From Rubrivivax sp. (lineage in GTDB: Bacteria; Pseudomonadota; Gammaproteobacteria; Burkholderiales; Burkholderiaceae_C): a stretch of 64,000 nucleotides of DNA. Shown one piece after another: positions 18,195-26,646 of the stretch; position 1 is the stretch's first letter, and each line of letters begins with the position of its first letter. The position numbers and the translations under genes are program-made. Location of the stretch: assembly GCA_022843905.1 (NCBI GenBank), contig JALHMT010000012.1, positions 81,203-145,202 of the forward strand. The letters are read 5' to 3'. The notes below the pieces were generated by a model, which had not been told where the DNA came from, searched no databases, and saw nothing but the letters and a program-made list of their open reading frames with translations.

Positions 18195-19208
18195 TCAGTC
18201 GATGGTGACCTTGGCTTCCTTGACCAGTTTGGCGAACTTCTCGGTCTCTTCCCGGATCTGCCGCGCCATCTGGTCCGGTGTGTTGCCGATGGGCTCGGCG
18301 CCGATCTCCGACATGCGCTGCCTGAACTCAGGCGACTGGATGATCTTCTGCATCTCGCTGCTCAGACGCTGCACCACGTCCCGCGGCGTGCCGGCCGGCG
18401 CGAGCACGCCGAACCAGGTGCCGATGTCGAAGCCCTTGAGCCCGGCCTCTTCGAGCGTGGGCACGTCGGGCAGTGCAGACGAGCGCCGGGCGGTGCTGAC
18501 GGCCAGCGGGCGCAGCTTGCCGGCCTTGATGTGCGGCAGCACCGGCGTGATGGTGTCGAAGGACATCGTGACCTGGCCGCCCAGCAGGTCGGTGGTCAGC
18601 GGGCCGCTGCCCTTGTACGGGATGTGCAGCAGCGTCGTGCCGGTGCTGTTCTGGAACTGCGTGCCGATCAGGTGCTGTGCCGTGCCGTTGCCGTTGGAAC
18701 CGTAGCTCAGTTCGGGCTTGGCCGACTTGGCCTGTGCGACCAGCTCGGCCACCGTGCGCACCGGGGAGGTCGCGTTGACCACCAGCACGTTGGGCACCAT
18801 GGCAATGACGGTCAGCGGCGTGAGGTCCTTCTGGAAGTCGTACGACAGCTTGCGGTAGACGCTGGTAGCGATCGTGTGATGGACGGCGCCCACCAGCAGC
18901 GTGTAGCCGTCGGGCCTGGACTTGGCCACGTGGTCGGCGCCCAGCGTGGCACCTGCGCCGGGCTTGCTCTCCACGATCACCGTCTGGCCCAGCACGGGGG
19001 TCAGGCGCTCGGCCAGCGCCCGCGCCAGCACGTCGGTGGTGCCACCGGCCGGGAAGGGGACCACCAGGGTCACCGGCTTGGTGGGCCAGGTCTGCGCCTG
19101 TGCAGCGTTGGTGGCGGCCAGCAGGATCAGGGCTCCGGCTGTTGCGAGCACGTTGCGGCGCCGGGCGGTCGGTGCCTGTTGCGCGGGGGTGGCTTGGGAT
19201 AGGTTCAT
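18195..19208 (-). CDS. Bug-family tripartite tricarboxylate transporter substrate-binding protein (TctC-like)
   Basis: Periplasmic solute receptor of 337 residues. The N-terminal leader carries RRRNVLATAGALILL, so export could be Sec or Tat. The mature protein opens TWPTKPVTLVVPFPAGGTTD, a Bug-family hallmark, and has VESKPGAGATLGAD and SRPDGYTLL. The start ATG at 19208 has AGGAGA about six bases upstream. It lies directly downstream of a tartrate/D-malate dehydrogenase gene on the same strand, which suggests a C4-dicarboxylate hydroxyacid ligand (tartrate or malate). The TctA/TctB membrane subunits are not in the window. Confidence 0.9.
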   Translation of the reverse strand: MNLSQATPAQQAPTARRRNVLATAGALILLAATNAAQAQTWPTKPVTLVVPFPAGGTTDVLARALAERLTPVLGQTVIVESKPGAGATLGADHVAKSRPDGYTLLVGAVHHTIATSVYRKLSYDFQKDLTPLTVIAMVPNVLVVNATSPVRTVAELVAQAKSAKPELSYGSNGNGTAQHLIGTQFQNSTGTTLLHIPYKGSGPLTTDLLGGQVTMSFDTITPVLPHIKAGKLRPLAVSTARRSSALPDVPTLEEAGLKGFDIGTWFGVLAPAGTPRDVVQRLSSEMQKIIQSPEFRQRMSEIGAEPIGNTPDQMARQIREETEKFAKLVKEAKVTID

Positions 19209-19287
19209 GGCTGTCTCCTGGGCTCTGGAAGGTCTGCCGCCTCGGCGGCAGCAACGGGGGTGGGTCGGGATGGCCGCAACGCGGTGT

Positions 19288-20364
19288 CTAGCGGATCTGC
19301 GCGGCCAGCTGGCGGCACACGGCATCGGTCACCTTGGCCGTGGTGGCCGTGCCGCCGAGGTCGCGTGTGTGCAGTGCGGGGCTGCCGGTCACCACCTCGA
19401 TGGCCTGCATCAGGCGACGTGCGGCCTCGGCTTCGCCCAGGTGCTCCAGCAGCATCACGCAGCTCCAGAAGGTGCCGATGGGATTGGCCAGGCCCTGGCC
19501 CATGATGTCGAAGGCCGAGCCGTGGATAGGCTCGAACATGCTGGGGTAGCGGCGCTCGGGGTCGATGTTGCCGGTGGGCGCGATGCCCAGGCTGCCGGCC
19601 AGGGCGGCGGCGAGGTCGCTGAGGATGTCGGCATGCAGGTTGGTGGCCACGATGGTGTCCAGCGAGGCCGGCTTGTTGACCATGCGTGCCGTCATCGCGT
19701 CGACCAGTTCCTTGTCGGTCTTCACGTCGGGGAACTCGCGCGCCACCTGCGCCGAGATCTCGTCCCACATCACCATGGCGTGGCGCTGAGCGTTGCTCTT
19801 GGTCACCACCGTGAGCAGCTTGCGCGGCCTGCTCTGCGCCAGCCTGAAGGCGTAGCGCATGATGCGTTCGACGCCGGCGCGCGTCATCACCGACATGTCG
19901 GTGGCCACCTCGATGGGGTGGCCCTGGTGCGCGCGGCCGCCCACCCCGGCGTACTCGCCCTCGCTGTTCTCGCGCACGATGACCCAGTCCAGGTCCTTCG
20001 GTGCACAGCGCTTCAAGGGCGCGTCGATGCCCGGCAGGATGCGCGTGGGCCGCACGTTGGCGTACTGGTCGAAGCCCTGGCAGATCTTCAGCCGCAGGCC
20101 CCACAGCGTGACGTGGTCGGGGATGTGCGGGTCGCCGGCCGAGCCGAAGAGGATGGCGTCCTTGTCGCGCAGCATGTCCAGCCCGTCGGCCGGCATCATC
20201 TCGCCGTGCTTGCGGTACCAGTCGCCGCCCCAGCCGAAGCTCTCGAACTGAAAGCCGAAGCTGCCGTCGGCGGCGGCCAGCGCCTGCAGCACCTGCTGGC
20301 CGGCAGGCACGACTTCCTTGCCGATGCCGTCGCCCGGGATCGATGCGATGGAGTAGGTTTTCAT
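19288..20364 (-). CDS. Tartrate dehydrogenase/decarboxylase or D-malate dehydrogenase (TtuC/DmlA family)
   Basis: NAD-dependent beta-decarboxylating dehydrogenase of 358 residues in the isocitrate/isopropylmalate dehydrogenase superfamily. Motifs are IASIPGDGIGKEVV, the GLRLKICQGFDQYANVRP substrate loop, WVIVRENSEGEYAGVGG and the metal site ATNLHADILSDLAAA. The C-terminus has MFEPIHGSAFDIMGQGLANP. VRENSEGEY and the lack of a leucine-pathway neighbourhood favour TtuC/DmlA over LeuB. It is expected to oxidise L(+)/meso-tartrate or D-malate. It is probably co-transcribed with the Bug receptor and controlled by the divergent LysR protein. Confidence 0.9.
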   Translation of the reverse strand: MKTYSIASIPGDGIGKEVVPAGQQVLQALAAADGSFGFQFESFGWGGDWYRKHGEMMPADGLDMLRDKDAILFGSAGDPHIPDHVTLWGLRLKICQGFDQYANVRPTRILPGIDAPLKRCAPKDLDWVIVRENSEGEYAGVGGRAHQGHPIEVATDMSVMTRAGVERIMRYAFRLAQSRPRKLLTVVTKSNAQRHAMVMWDEISAQVAREFPDVKTDKELVDAMTARMVNKPASLDTIVATNLHADILSDLAAALAGSLGIAPTGNIDPERRYPSMFEPIHGSAFDIMGQGLANPIGTFWSCVMLLEHLGEAEAARRLMQAIEVVTGSPALHTRDLGGTATTAKVTDAVCRQLAAQIR

Positions 20365-20423
20365 CTTGGGGGGCTTTCATTCGCGCTGCAGGACGGCAAA
20401 CTGTAAGAATGAATGCCAGCGCC

Positions 20424-20447
20424 GACGGATCGAAAAGTGAATCCGTC
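20424..20447. promoter_or_regulatory. Inverted repeat in the dehydrogenase-lysR intergenic region, likely LysR operator
   Basis: GACGGAT, 10-bp spacer, ATCCGTC: perfect 7-bp arms in the 112-bp gap between divergent genes. A T-N11-A core of the LysR type can be drawn inside it. Position and symmetry support a shared regulatory site; binding is inferred. Confidence 0.6.
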
Positions 20448-20476
20448 GTCAACGTAAAGTGAACGATGGGCAGGAC

Positions 20477-21409
20477 ATGAGTACAGGCATCCAACCCGCA
20501 GAGCTGGGCTTTCTGGTGGCACTCTCGGGCAGCGGCAGTCTCAGCGCCACGGCGCGCGACCTGGGCATCTCGAAGGCGGCCGTCAGCAAGCGGCTGGCCC
20601 TCATCGAGGGGCGCACTGGTGTCGCTCTGGTCAGCCGCACCACGCGTCGAATGAGTCTGACGCCGGAAGGCGAAGCGGTGGTCGAGCGCGCCCGCAGCAT
20701 CCTGGCCGAGATGGAGGATCTGGACCGCATGCTGTCGCGTTCGGCCCAGATCCCCAAGGGTCTGCTGCGCGTGAACGCGACGCTCGGTTTCGGCCGCAGC
20801 CATGTCGGTCCGCTGATCTCGCGCTTCGTCAGCCGGTGCCCTGAAGTGCAGGTGCAGCTGCAGCTGTCGGTGAACCCGCCGGCGCTCACCGAAGACGTCT
20901 TCGATGTCTGCATCCGCTTCGGACAGCCGCCCGACACGCGTGTCATCGCGCGTCGCCTGGCGGCCAACCGCCGTGTGCTGTGCGCAGCTCCGGCCTACCT
21001 CAAGCGACATGGCCATCCGAAGTCGCCGCAGGACCTGGCCGGCCACGACTGCATCGGCATCCGACAGGGTGACGAGGCCTACGGCACCTGGCGACTGAGC
21101 GCCGGCAAGGGACACCGCCGCCGCACCGAGTCGATCAAGACGCAGGGCAGCCTGGCCACCAACGACGGTGAGATCGCCGTGCACTGGGCGTTGCAAGGCC
21201 ACGGCATCGTCATGCGCGCCGAATGGGACGTGGCGCGCCACCTGCGCGAAGGCAGGCTGGTCCAGGTGCTTCCCCAGTGGGAAACGCCCGAGGCCGACAT
21301 CCATGCGGTGTATCCGCAGCGGCTGCAGATGTCGTCGCGCGTGCGCGCCTTCGTGCAGTTCATGGCCGAGGCCCTGGAGAGGGGGCCCGGCTCGATCGAA
21401 GCGCCTTGA
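20477..21409 (+). CDS. LysR family transcriptional regulator (DmlR/TtuA-like)
   Basis: DNA-binding regulator of 310 residues. The N-terminal winged helix shows ARDLGISKAAVSKRLALIE and VSRTTRRMSLTPEGEAVVERA. The remainder is the periplasmic-binding-fold effector domain (GLLRVNATLGFGRSHVGPLI, then DVCIRFGQPPDTRVIARRL). ATG 20477 gives the usual LysR start spacing; an in-frame GTG at 20459 is also possible. It is divergent from the tartrate/D-malate dehydrogenase gene with a palindrome between them. It probably activates that operon in response to the substrate acid. Confidence 0.92.
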   Translation: MSTGIQPAELGFLVALSGSGSLSATARDLGISKAAVSKRLALIEGRTGVALVSRTTRRMSLTPEGEAVVERARSILAEMEDLDRMLSRSAQIPKGLLRVNATLGFGRSHVGPLISRFVSRCPEVQVQLQLSVNPPALTEDVFDVCIRFGQPPDTRVIARRLAANRRVLCAAPAYLKRHGHPKSPQDLAGHDCIGIRQGDEAYGTWRLSAGKGHRRRTESIKTQGSLATNDGEIAVHWALQGHGIVMRAEWDVARHLREGRLVQVLPQWETPEADIHAVYPQRLQMSSRVRAFVQFMAEALERGPGSIEAP

Positions 21410-21470
21410 CCGGACCGAGCTGATCCGCGCTCTTCTGTTTTCAGCGTCAACCTCGCGTCAACAGTGCCTT

Positions 21471-21489
21471 AACTGCGATCGCGGTTTTT
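21471..21489 (+). terminator. Possible rho-independent terminator after lysR
   Basis: AACTGC-GATC-GCGGTT followed by TTT: a short stem of about six pairs including one G-T wobble, with a T-run, 62 bp after the lysR stop. It is weak, and a promoter for the next gene is expected just downstream (TATATT at 21505-21510). Confidence 0.4.
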
Positions 21490-21574
21490 CCCTGCTCAGC
21501 TGCCTATATTCGTTTTCGAGGCCGTCGACCCGAACGGTCCGATACGCAGCCCATACGACCAGGAGACAAGCGAC

Positions 21575-23029
21575 ATGCAGATCCACCGGTTCCCCCTCTC
21601 GCGCTCGATCGCCGTGTTGCTGACAGCGGCGCTGGCGGCAGCCGCCAGCCTGGCCGTGGCGCAGAGCCGCACCGACATCCACCGCGACGCGGCCACCCGC
21701 AACGTGGGCAACGACCCCTTCATGATGCAGTACGCGCGTGCCTTCTACTGCAACCTGGCCGATGACAACAACCGGATCGTCATCGAGTCGCGCGGCTGGA
21801 ACAACACCACCGGGACAGGGCCGAACGCCGAGTACCGCATCCCGGCGACGCAGATCTTCGACGACGTCTGGTTCGTGGGCAACCACTATGTGGGTCAGTA
21901 CCTGATCAAGACCGCCGACGGGCTGGTGCAGGTGGATGCCGGCAACACGGCCAACGAGGTCGCGACCTTCAACTTTCCGGCCATGCAGGCGCTGGGCCTG
22001 AGCCCCACTTATCCCCTGAGGGCCGTGCTGCTCACGCACGGGCACCGCGACCACGATGGCGGTGCGGCGTGGCTGAGAACCAACCTGGGCGCCGAGATCT
22101 TTCTCGGGTCGGCGGACGCGAGCAACAAGCCCTATGCACCGACGGGCATCGATTCGACGGACCTGTCGATGCGCCAGATGTCCATCGGCGGCAAGAACTT
22201 CTGGATCCTGCCGACACCGGGACACACGGCCGGCTCCACCTCCTCGGTGGTGGAGGTGATGGATCACGGCAAGCCGGTGCGCGTGCTCACCAACGGCGGG
22301 CAGTCGATGTCGTCGAACTCCATCCCCGCGGTGGCGAGCTACCTGGACTCGATCGAACGCACCTACGCGATGGTCAAGGCCTTGAACGTCGAGGGCGTGA
22401 TGACGCCGCACATCTACTGGGATGGCGAGGGCGAGAAGATGCGGGAGATCCTGGCCAAGGGCCGCACCGTGCCGAGCCAGCACGTCTACGGCCACGAGAG
22501 CGTGGTGCGCCAGATGGTGATCGCGCGCGAGTGCTCGGCCGCCTGGCTGAGCCGCCTGGACGCGACCACGGTGCTTCCCGTGTGGCGCTACAACACGCTC
22601 GAGTTCCAGCACGCGAGCCCGCTGCCCACGCGCTTCTCCGTCAAGGCCAGCAATGGCTGGGGGCCCCTGGCCCATCAGGCGGTGACGTTCGAGCACGAGG
22701 CCAGCGGCGCGAGCTGCGTCGCAACGACCGATGCCTCAGGCGTGGCCACCTGTGCATCGGGCTTCGGGCCGTTCCGGCCCGGCATCGACAAGGTCAACGT
22801 GCGCTTTGCCGGGGCTTCGACGAACGACTTCGTCGATCTGCCCGCCACCGCCTCCGCCGTGGTGGGCAACGGCTGCAGCGATCTCGCGGCAGCTCGCAGC
22901 GCGATCGGTGCGCGTGAAGGCCAGCCGCGCTACGTGGCCCGCCTCGACGCCGACGGCAACGGCGTGATCGACGTGCGCGACGTCGCCAGCATGTCTCGCC
23001 TGATGGCCTCGGGCACCCGCTGCAACTGA
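21575..23029 (+). CDS. Secreted metallo-beta-lactamase-fold hydrolase with C-terminal dockerin-like domain
   Basis: Exported protein of 484 residues with a signal peptide ending AVAQS. The MBL domain has HGHRDHDGG (His155, His157, Asp159, His160) and TPGHTAGSTSS (His217), in the style of subclass B3 or related hydrolases. Residues ~345-435 look like an Ig-like beta domain (FSVKASNGWGPLAHQAVTFE). The last ~50 residues match a dockerin type I-like module: the Ca2+-loop DADGNGVIDVRD at 458-469, preceded by CSDLAAARSAIG and ending ASGTRC. It heads a four-gene run, and the next gene encodes a cohesin-like PEP-CTERM protein 32 bp downstream. Beta-lactamase activity should not be assumed. Confidence 0.85.
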   Translation: MQIHRFPLSRSIAVLLTAALAAAASLAVAQSRTDIHRDAATRNVGNDPFMMQYARAFYCNLADDNNRIVIESRGWNNTTGTGPNAEYRIPATQIFDDVWFVGNHYVGQYLIKTADGLVQVDAGNTANEVATFNFPAMQALGLSPTYPLRAVLLTHGHRDHDGGAAWLRTNLGAEIFLGSADASNKPYAPTGIDSTDLSMRQMSIGGKNFWILPTPGHTAGSTSSVVEVMDHGKPVRVLTNGGQSMSSNSIPAVASYLDSIERTYAMVKALNVEGVMTPHIYWDGEGEKMREILAKGRTVPSQHVYGHESVVRQMVIARECSAAWLSRLDATTVLPVWRYNTLEFQHASPLPTRFSVKASNGWGPLAHQAVTFEHEASGASCVATTDASGVATCASGFGPFRPGIDKVNVRFAGASTNDFVDLPATASAVVGNGCSDLAAARSAIGAREGQPRYVARLDADGNGVIDVRDVASMSRLMASGTRCN

Positions 23030-23061
23030 TCGATCGACACCCGACCCATCCGGATCACATC

Positions 23062-23658
23062 ATGACCCCATCCTCTCGTCTGCCCACCCTGGTGTCCACC
23101 CTCGCGCTGCTCGGCGCACTGGCGACGGCGCCGGCGTTCGCCGTGCCGACCGTCTCGATCGGTGGCCCATCGCTCGTGGGCGGTGCGTTCCAGCTCAACG
23201 TCTCCGCCAGCGGCTTCACCGACCTGTATGCCTACCAGTTCGATGTGAGCTTCGATCCGACGCTGTTCGCCGCCTCGGGCGTCTCGCAAGGCGGCTTCCT
23301 GGGTGCCGCCGGCACGACCTTCTTCGACGCCGGCACCATCGACAACGCCACCGGCACCATCTCGTTCATCTTCGAGAGCCTGATCGGGCCCGACCCCGGC
23401 GCCAGCGGCGACGGCGACCTGGCGCAGCTGAGCTTCGACGTGGTGGGCCCGCGCTTCAACAGCGGCAGCTTCGTGATCACCAACTTCATCGCCTTCGACT
23501 CGGCGCTGAACTCGATCGACGTCGCGTTGCAGGACGCTTCGGTGTCTATCCCCGAGCCTTCGTCACTGGCGCTGGCGATGCTGGCCGTGGGCGCCGGTTT
23601 CATCGGCACGTCCCGGCGGGCGCGCCGTCGCGCCGACGAGGCGACCGGCACCGCGTGA
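23062..23658 (+). CDS. Cohesin-like domain protein with PEP-CTERM sorting signal
   Basis: Exported protein of 198 residues. The signal peptide ends APAFAVP. A single cohesin-type beta-sandwich follows, recognised by FTDLYAYQFDVSFDPTLFA, GTISFIFESLIGP and LAQLSFDVVGP. The C-terminus is a PEP-CTERM signal: IPEPSSLALAMLAVGAGF, then the basic tail SRRARRR. PEP-CTERM proteins are processed by exosortase and retained at the cell surface or in the matrix. The upstream gene encodes a dockerin-like tail, so this protein is a natural candidate receptor. Exosortase genes are not in the window. Confidence 0.88.
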   Translation: MTPSSRLPTLVSTLALLGALATAPAFAVPTVSIGGPSLVGGAFQLNVSASGFTDLYAYQFDVSFDPTLFAASGVSQGGFLGAAGTTFFDAGTIDNATGTISFIFESLIGPDPGASGDGDLAQLSFDVVGPRFNSGSFVITNFIAFDSALNSIDVALQDASVSIPEPSSLALAMLAVGAGFIGTSRRARRRADEATGTA

Positions 23659-24521
23659 GCCGTCCCGACGCGGTACGCGCCGCACTGCTGGCCGCCTGCG
23701 CGCTGCTGGCCGCCTGCGCCAGCGCGCCCGTGGTGCCGCCCGCCGGCGTGGAGTATCGGCCCGCGCAGCGCTCGGCCCTCGTCACTCGGGGCGACCTGAC
23801 CTTCCTGGTCGCGAGATGGCAGAAGGCCGAGATGTCGACGACGCTGCTGGCCCGACAGCAGGGCACGGCAGCGCCGCGACCCGTCGCGCAGCTGATGCAG
23901 CGGCGCCAGGGGCAGGCGCTTTTCGTGGCGGTGCAGCACTGGCCGGAACCCTGGATCTCGGTCGGACGCGCGAGCCACGCGCTGGCAGGACTTGAGCAGC
24001 TGTACTCGCTGCTGCTGCGCCAGGAGCCTCAGGCACGCTACTGCCTGTCGCATGGCGCGTCGCTCTGCGACGCCGAGCGTGACGGCATGTCGCACTCGCA
24101 GGTGCTGAAGGCCCTGGCCGGCCTGCGCGAACAGGCGGTCGGCGGCGTGGCGGCCGCCGTACCCTGGCAGGTGGTCGAGATCCAGCCGGCCCCGTCGCGT
24201 TCCTGGGATGCCGACGTCGTGGGCGTGCACGCCCGAAGCCCTCGAGGGCCACTGGAGGACGTGGGGATCTACTTCGACCGAGCTCCGCATTCGATCTGCT
24301 CCGCGCGCACCGGCGTCGATGGCGTGGCGAGCTGCCGGCTTCAGGACCAGAAGGACGACGGGCACCTGCACGACCACGCGACCGCCGTGGTCGCCACCTT
24401 TCCCGGCGTGATACGGCCTGACCGCGTGCTGCTGCCGACCACCCTGGTGGTATCGAGCCCCGCCGTTGCCGCGCTGCCCGGGTTCGCCCGGCCGATCCCC
24501 TTTCCGGCCGTCAGGCCGTGA
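23655..24521 (+). CDS. Lipoprotein of unknown function in the cohesin/dockerin cluster
   Basis: Protein of 288 residues with a lipoprotein signal (lipobox LLAAC). The GTG start at 23655 overlaps the upstream stop by four bases (GTGA), indicating translational coupling. After the lipobox comes VVPPAGVEYRPAQRSALVTR and a region rich in Arg, Gln and Leu with no domain that I recognise. A small beta-rich segment near the C-terminus (DVGIYFDRAPHSICSARTGVDG) resembles an Ig-like or big-domain strand. The gene context suggests a surface or secretion role. Confidence 0.7.
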   Translation: MSRPDAVRAALLAACALLAACASAPVVPPAGVEYRPAQRSALVTRGDLTFLVARWQKAEMSTTLLARQQGTAAPRPVAQLMQRRQGQALFVAVQHWPEPWISVGRASHALAGLEQLYSLLLRQEPQARYCLSHGASLCDAERDGMSHSQVLKALAGLREQAVGGVAAAVPWQVVEIQPAPSRSWDADVVGVHARSPRGPLEDVGIYFDRAPHSICSARTGVDGVASCRLQDQKDDGHLHDHATAVVATFPGVIRPDRVLLPTTLVVSSPAVAALPGFARPIPFPAVRP

Positions 24522-25057
24522 CCCACCGCGTCGCTTCGGCCGCGCGAGCTCAGCGGCCGACGACGCTGGCTGGCGCCGTGCTGCTGGCTGGGCTGCTGCT
24601 GTTGATCGCGGCCCTGTCGTACCTCGCATTGCAGCCGGTGACGCGGGCCGAACCGCCACCCCCGCAGCGGTCAGTGGCTGCCGTCGAGCCGCCGCACGAG
24701 GCCAGCAGGCTCGCGACGCCGCCAGCCTTGCGACCGGAATCCGCCGCGCCGCTCGCGCCGGCGTCCACCTCTCCAGCTCGGGACCGCGTGGCTCCCCAGC
24801 CCGCCGACATGCCCTACCGCTTCATCGGCAGGTCGGGTTCGGGCGCCGAGTCGGCCATCGTGCTCTTCGGTCGCGGGCGCGTCGTGACGCTGCACGCACC
24901 AGGACCGCTCGACGACGAGTACGCCGTCGAAGCCGTGTTCGACGACTATCTGGTGGTGCGCCACAGAGCCACTGGCGTCGGCACCTTCATGCCTCTGTCG
25001 CAGCGGGTGAAGGCCATCGGGCCGCACCAGGACCCCGAGGAATCGCCTCAGGACTGA
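24518..25057 (+). CDS. Single-pass membrane protein resembling secretion system X (GspC/PilP-like) factor
   Basis: Protein of 179 residues. A hydrophobic helix at residues 19-38 (LAGAVLLAGLLLLIAALSYL) is followed by a Pro/Ala-rich linker and a small periplasmic beta-domain, PYRFIGRSGSGAESAIVLFG through DDEYAVEAVFDDYLVVRH. This matches proteins annotated as secretion system X translation initiation factor, which look like GspC/PilP inner-membrane clamp proteins. GTG 24518 overlaps the previous stop by four bases. It is last in the four-gene run, which points to export or assembly of the cohesin and dockerin proteins. The family assignment is from memory of the motif. Confidence 0.65.
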   Translation: MTHRVASAARAQRPTTLAGAVLLAGLLLLIAALSYLALQPVTRAEPPPPQRSVAAVEPPHEASRLATPPALRPESAAPLAPASTSPARDRVAPQPADMPYRFIGRSGSGAESAIVLFGRGRVVTLHAPGPLDDEYAVEAVFDDYLVVRHRATGVGTFMPLSQRVKAIGPHQDPEESPQD

Positions 25058-25072
25058 GGCGTGTCGACACTT

Positions 25073-25211
25073 CCGCAGTCCATCTGCGACGAGCACGAAG
25101 CCGATGATGCCGATGAACACGAGGTCGAGCTTCTCGAAGCGCGAGAAGATGCGCCGGTAGCCCTTGAGGCGGCGAAGCAGTCGTTCGACCTCTTGGCGGC
25201 GCTTGCGCGCC
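25073..25211 (-). pseudogene. C-terminal remnant of an IS5-family DDE transposase
   Basis: Minus-strand translation gives QEVERLLRRLKGYRRIFSRF then EKLDLVFIGIIGFVLVADGL, the characteristic C-terminal end of IS5-family (IS427-like) transposases. It includes the conserved glutamate region VERLxxRLKGxRR. The rest of the transposase and any terminal inverted repeats are absent. The fragment is squeezed between the secretion-X-like gene and the nitroreductase stop, so it is a scar of an old insertion. Confidence 0.75.
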
Positions 25212-26030
25212 TCAGACCGGCGGCCGGCGCCAGCCACGTTCGGTCAGCAGGGCTTCGATGTCGGCCGAGAAGCCGGCGAAGAGGTCGGGGCAGTACTTGA
25301 TCGGGCTGGTGTAGAACTGCGCCAGCGAGCCGATGCCGTGCTCTGTCCACAGCGCGGCCATCTCGGGGCTGGACTCCATGTAGCGCGCGCGGCCGCGGCG
25401 TTCGCGCTCGGCGAAGTGGCGGTCGATGTCGTCACCGCCGGGCCGCTGGTAGCGCTCGTCGTGGATCCAGGCCGCCGCGGGCAGGCGGTCGCGCTGCGGC
25501 GGTGCGTCGGCCGGCCAGCCCACCACCAGCGAGGTGACGGGCAGCACGTTGTCGGGCAGTTCCAGGAAGTCGGCCAGGCCGCGCATGGCGAACAGCGTGG
25601 TGCCCATGTAGCAGATGCCCAGCCCGTGGCTCTCGAAGGCCAGCGCGGCGGTCTGCGCCAGGATCATGGCGTCGAAGGCGGCCGTGTGCCAGCTCACCAG
25701 GTCGGCGAATCCCGGCCGCGCGCCGCGCCGCGCCAGCCACTCGCGGGTGCGGAAGCTGTCGGCGCAGAAGCTCAGCACCAGGGGCGCTTCGCGCACCATG
25801 GGCTGCTCCCCGTGCAGCTCGAACAGGCGCTCCTTGCGCGCCGGGTCCTGCGTCTTCACCACCGAGACGAGGTTCAGGTTCCCGCTGCTCGACGTGCCTT
25901 GCAGCGCCTGCGCCAGCACGCGGTCCACCAGGCCCTCGGGCAAGGGGTCGGGCTTGTAGCTGCGAACGGACCGGTGGCTGTCCATCAAGGCACTGAAGGC
26001 GGCGGCAGGGGCGAGGGCAGGTGCGTTCAT
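25212..26030 (-). CDS. Nitroreductase family FMN-dependent oxidoreductase
   Basis: Protein of 272 residues of the nitroreductase superfamily, expected to bind FMN as a dimer. It shows the FMN-phosphate motif MDSHRSVRSYKPDPLPEGLV, the dimer-interface region QALQGTSSSGNLNLVSVV, and AFESHGLGICYMGTT. The C-terminal ~70 residues (DRHFAERERRGRARY) extend past the common core, as in NADPH-dependent NfsA/Frp-type enzymes. ATG 26030 is chosen because the upstream frame to 26453 is antisense to the cNMP-binding gene. It is divergent from that gene, and its 3' end abuts an IS remnant. The substrate is unknown. Confidence 0.88.
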   Translation of the reverse strand: MNAPALAPAAAFSALMDSHRSVRSYKPDPLPEGLVDRVLAQALQGTSSSGNLNLVSVVKTQDPARKERLFELHGEQPMVREAPLVLSFCADSFRTREWLARRGARPGFADLVSWHTAAFDAMILAQTAALAFESHGLGICYMGTTLFAMRGLADFLELPDNVLPVTSLVVGWPADAPPQRDRLPAAAWIHDERYQRPGGDDIDRHFAERERRGRARYMESSPEMAALWTEHGIGSLAQFYTSPIKYCPDLFAGFSADIEALLTERGWRRPPV

Positions 26031-26169
26031 GATGGAGATGATGCCAGCGCGGGGTGCGAGGGCCGGGCCGGGCCGGGCGCGGGAGTTCCCGTGCGGCGCA
26101 CACCGAGGGCCGAGCGATGCGCCGACCCCTATGCTGCGCGCAGGCGCGGTCATTTCGTGGAGGTGCTGG

Positions 26170-26646
26170 ATGCAGTCAACGCGAATCGAACTCTTGCAGG
26201 CAATGCCGATCTTCGGCGCCATCCGCGACGACGTGCTCGCCTTTCTGCTTGAGCAGGTGAAGGTCGCGCACGTGCCTGCGGACGCCTGCTTCTTCCGCGA
26301 AGGTGACGAGCCCGGTGGCATGTTCGTGCTCGAGGCCGGGCGGGTGGCGGTGTCCAAGGACTGGCAGGGCCGCCACTGCGAGCTGCACGAACTGGGGCGC
26401 GGCGACTGCTTCGGCGAGATGGCGCTGATGGACCTGGGGCCCCGCAGCGCCACGGTGCGGGCGCTGGAGGACTGCCGCGCGATCGAACTGCTGCCCGATC
26501 ACCTGATGGGCCTGTATCAGCGCGACCTCGAGCAGTTCACCCTGATCCAGATGAACATGGGCCGGGAGGTGTGCCGGCGGCTGCGCGCCGCCGACGAGCA
26601 GCTGTTCGCTGTCGGCAGGGCCGCCGACACGCTCAGCGGCCGTTGA
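26170..26646 (+). CDS. Cyclic nucleotide-binding domain protein without DNA-binding domain
   Basis: Protein of 158 residues that is essentially one cNMP-binding beta-barrel of the Crp/PKA type. Motifs are VPADACFFREGDEPGGMFVL, the phosphate-binding cassette DCFGEMALMDLGPRSATVRA, and a short C-terminal helix. No helix-turn-helix follows, so it is not a Crp/Fnr regulator but a stand-alone sensor. ATG 26170 has GGAGGT five bases upstream. FGEMAL(x)nRSAT keeps the residues that contact the cyclic phosphate. The partner is unknown; the class III cyclase at 11337 is the only cyclase-like protein in the window. Confidence 0.85.
   Translation: MQSTRIELLQAMPIFGAIRDDVLAFLLEQVKVAHVPADACFFREGDEPGGMFVLEAGRVAVSKDWQGRHCELHELGRGDCFGEMALMDLGPRSATVRALEDCRAIELLPDHLMGLYQRDLEQFTLIQMNMGREVCRRLRAADEQLFAVGRAADTLSGR

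Noticed and set aside
21575..23029. Beta-lactam resistance gene
   Set aside because: The MBL fold alone does not show lactamase activity; the dockerin-like tail and cluster context point to a surface hydrolase.
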